Origin: Syngnathus acus
Lineage: Eukaryota; Chordata; Actinopteri; Syngnathiformes; Syngnathidae
DNA length: 64,000 nucleotides
Direction: 5' to 3'
Assembly: GCF_901709675.1 (NCBI RefSeq)
Contig: NC_051098.1
Span: 5,344,000-5,407,999, forward strand
Positions 62,010-64,000 of this stretch are shown in pieces. A model generated the notes under the pieces. That model was not told where the DNA came from and searched no databases. It saw nothing but the letters and a program-made list of their open reading frames with translations. The translations under genes were made by a program, and so were the position numbers. Numbering within the stretch: position 1 is the stretch's first letter; each line of letters opens with the position of its first letter.

Positions 62010-62183
62010 TACCGTAATTTTCGGACTATAAGTCGCGGTTTTTTTTCATAGTTTGGGTGGGGGGGCGACTTATACTCAGGAGCGATTTATATACATATAT
62101 ATGGGTTTTTTTCACTTTTTTGGGCATTTTATGGCTGGTGCGACTTATACTCCGGTGCGACTTATAGTCCGAAAATTACGGTA
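62010..62183. mobile_element. 174-bp TA-flanked MITE, copy 2
   Basis: Same length and ends as the copy at 28000-28173, with about three substitutions across 174 bp (for example GCGAC to GCGAT). It is flanked by TA on both sides. The near identity indicates recent activity of the family. Confidence 0.92.
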
Positions 62184-62329
62184 GTATTGATTGGGAATCA
62201 ATTTTACCTCCTTTTGTGCAAAGGGACCAGATAAGGCGGGACTGAGAAGTCATTAGAAAGACCACCTCTTAAAGGAATGATTCAACAGGTTGTGGTGACA
62301 TACCTTTTTTGTCCGTATTCTTTATGACT

Positions 62330-62560
62330 TCACACTTGAGGTAGCAACGGCAACCATCATCAGACTGTAGCTGGTGCAATGTGGATCTTCGGTTGCATAA
62401 TGACAATGCTCGGCCTCATGCGGATGCCGTGTCAGTGCTCAGTGGTTAATGAAGGCATTAAAGCTAGGGACCAGCCTGCCCATTCCCCAGATCTGAATCC
62501 ATTTGTGCACCGTGCGACACTAGACTTCGTTTGATAAACCACTTCCACGTTCCACCACAC
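62330..62560 (+). pseudogene. Tc1/mariner-like transposase remnant
   Basis: Codons from 62387 read LRLHNDNARPHADAVSVLSG followed by a stop. In a shifted frame from 62466, RDQPAHSPDLNPFVHRATL follows. DNARPH and SPDLNP are the second and third catalytic-acid blocks of IS630/Tc1/mariner DDE transposases. The frameshift, the stop and the absence of a following 'E.LW' block show decay. Confidence 0.8.
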
Positions 62561-62859
62561 ACTGTCAAACGTTTTATAAAAGTTTCCGAAACCCAACCAA
62601 TGATACTTTTTAAATGAAGTTTTCTACCATCTTCTGAGCTATCCATCAGTCAAATATTTTGTGGTCACAAATAAGCAGTGCCAGGTGTCCACTGTGCATC
62701 CTATTATCTTGGAAGCCATTATCACCAGCTCTGGATTAATAATCAGTCTGCCTGTGCTGCTTGGCACACATGAGAGATGGTACAAACATGGATACTGAAT
62801 GCAAAATGGTAGATAATCCAGATAACATTTGCCGATTGTGCACAACATATGGAAGCCCA

Positions 62860-62950
62860 GACCACATGGGAAACCATAGTCATCCATGATGAAAAAATCT
62901 TCAGCCTTAATGACCAGATGTGTTCCCACAATTTCTGGCCCGGTCAATAT
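62860..62950 (+). pseudogene. Second transposase-like fragment (DEKIF block)
   Basis: In-frame codons read WETIVIHDEKIFSLNDQMCS, similar to the 'W..VIFSDEK.F' block that holds the first catalytic Asp of Tc1/mariner transposases. It lies downstream of the DNARPH/SPDLNP blocks on the same strand, which is the wrong order for one linear gene. It may be a separate copy or a rearrangement. Confidence 0.4.
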
Positions 62951-64000
62951 TGACAGTGATAAGCCATCACAAATATGGGGACTGGTCAGGCCCCAAAATA
63001 TGGCAATAGCCAAAACAAATGTTTGTTTTGCACATGCATTTGACTCAAATGCAAGGACACTTGTTCAAGCTATTATGCTGGTAAATTGAATTTGCTACAG
63101 AGTTTTGTTTATGATCCGATGAGTCACAATCTATCTTCCAGAGAAAAACATAAATGATCGGCGACAAAGCATTTATACAACAAATGATCTTTAATGAGGC
63201 ATTCACAAAGAACCGGGAGCATGTGAAAGGGAAACTGACATTAATTCAAAATGATGTAACCAGTGCAGCAATATGTTAGGCCTTCAGCTTTGTATGAGCT
63301 TCTTGGTGATAATCATGCATAACAACAGCAAAATAATAATTATTAACTGATTACATAATGTGAACAATCCTTTAGTTTTTAATTGAGATGCATTGAATAG
63401 AAATCCAAAGGCAACATTGCAAAGCAGTGCCACAAAGGTCAACATGAAACAAGAGTCCTGATGACTATAATATATTTCAAACCTGGAATTGTGTGACTGA
63501 GCCGTTTATTGGCTCGGATTACTGTAAAATGTACAATTTGCATGCCCACATTAAATATTTGTTTTTCTGGCCAAATTAATCTACCAGACTAAAACTGTTG
63601 TTTTAGTTATTTATCAATATAGATTTTTCAACAGTTTGACATTTGGGGCAATCACGAAGCATAATGTTTCAATTTTACATATATATGACTGCAGTAGTTT
63701 AGAAGTTTGGCATTCTTGCAAAAATCAACTAAATGTTATCCATCCTTGTTTTACTTTTTGCAAGCAAAATGTCAATCCTAACTTTAAAGAAAGCTGTCTT
63801 TGTTTAGTTTTAAAAAAACAACAAACGTCTTGGAGACACGGAAATGTCAAAGTGGGATGTTTTCTGCAGCACGCTATCATACATAAAATATGAAGGATGC
63901 AAGTCAGTCCTTTAATTAAACATTTTATTATTGTCAAGGCCAAATACGCCTTGGTAAGTAGAGGATGCTTTGAATTGGAGGTGTTTGCTGATTGATGGAA
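62951..64000. other. Intergenic sequence to the end of the window
   Basis: AT-rich sequence. No gene, RNA or repeat that I can support. Confidence 0.4.

Noticed and set aside
1-64000. tRNA, rRNA, CRISPR array, operon or phage features
   Set aside because: None is visible. Spliced vertebrate genes and fish-type repeats show this is animal nuclear DNA.

Overview
The window looks like nuclear DNA from a ray-finned fish, probably a teleost and perhaps a percomorph. The evidence is spliced genes with vertebrate protein content, short GT-AG introns, long CA microsatellites, and fish-type repeats (Tc1-like relics, TA-flanked inverted-repeat elements, a hAT-like 'CAGGGGTGTCAAA' family, and LINE 3' ends with GACTTTGACTT tails). 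I assembled four protein-coding genes exon by exon. All appear intact, and all lie in the first 36 kb.

Positions 4.3-8.4 kb hold a head-to-head pair: bloc1s3 (minus strand, four coding exons, 200 aa) and a TRAPPC6A-type trappc6 gene (plus strand, six coding exons, 163 aa). Less than 0.9 kb separates their start codons. The same neighbours are adjacent on human 19q13.3. Both genes serve endomembrane trafficking and both are tied to pigment-organelle biogenesis. The trappc6a 3' UTR ends in a strong 42-bp-arm inverted repeat that runs into the AATAAA signal.

Positions 12.1-15.4 kb and 33.1-35.8 kb hold two ZFP36/tristetraprolin-family genes on the minus strand. Each has a tiny first coding exon, one phase-0 intron and a large second exon. 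Both encode the tandem CCCH RNA-binding module, RxxSxS phospho-sites and the C-terminal CNOT1-binding motif. Both 3' UTRs carry AU-rich elements, so the encoded proteins may regulate their own and each other's mRNAs. The 33-36 kb gene is most like zfp36 (TTP). The 12-15 kb gene is a diverged paralogue that I do not name.

The space between the two ZFP36 genes, and nearly everything from 36 to 64 kb, has no gene I can support. It holds repeats: two nearly identical 174-bp TA-flanked MITEs, a 930-bp and a 504-bp inverted-repeat element of similar design, several decayed Tc1/mariner transposases, LINE tails, a small foldback element, microsatellites, a short tandem duplication and one possible decayed coding remnant. 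Two nested insertions can be read directly. I saw no tRNA, rRNA, CRISPR array or viral gene. I found no wholly new biological system; the best leads are the trappc6a 3' UTR hairpin, the paired ZFP36 paralogues, and the group of TACCGT-ended elements.
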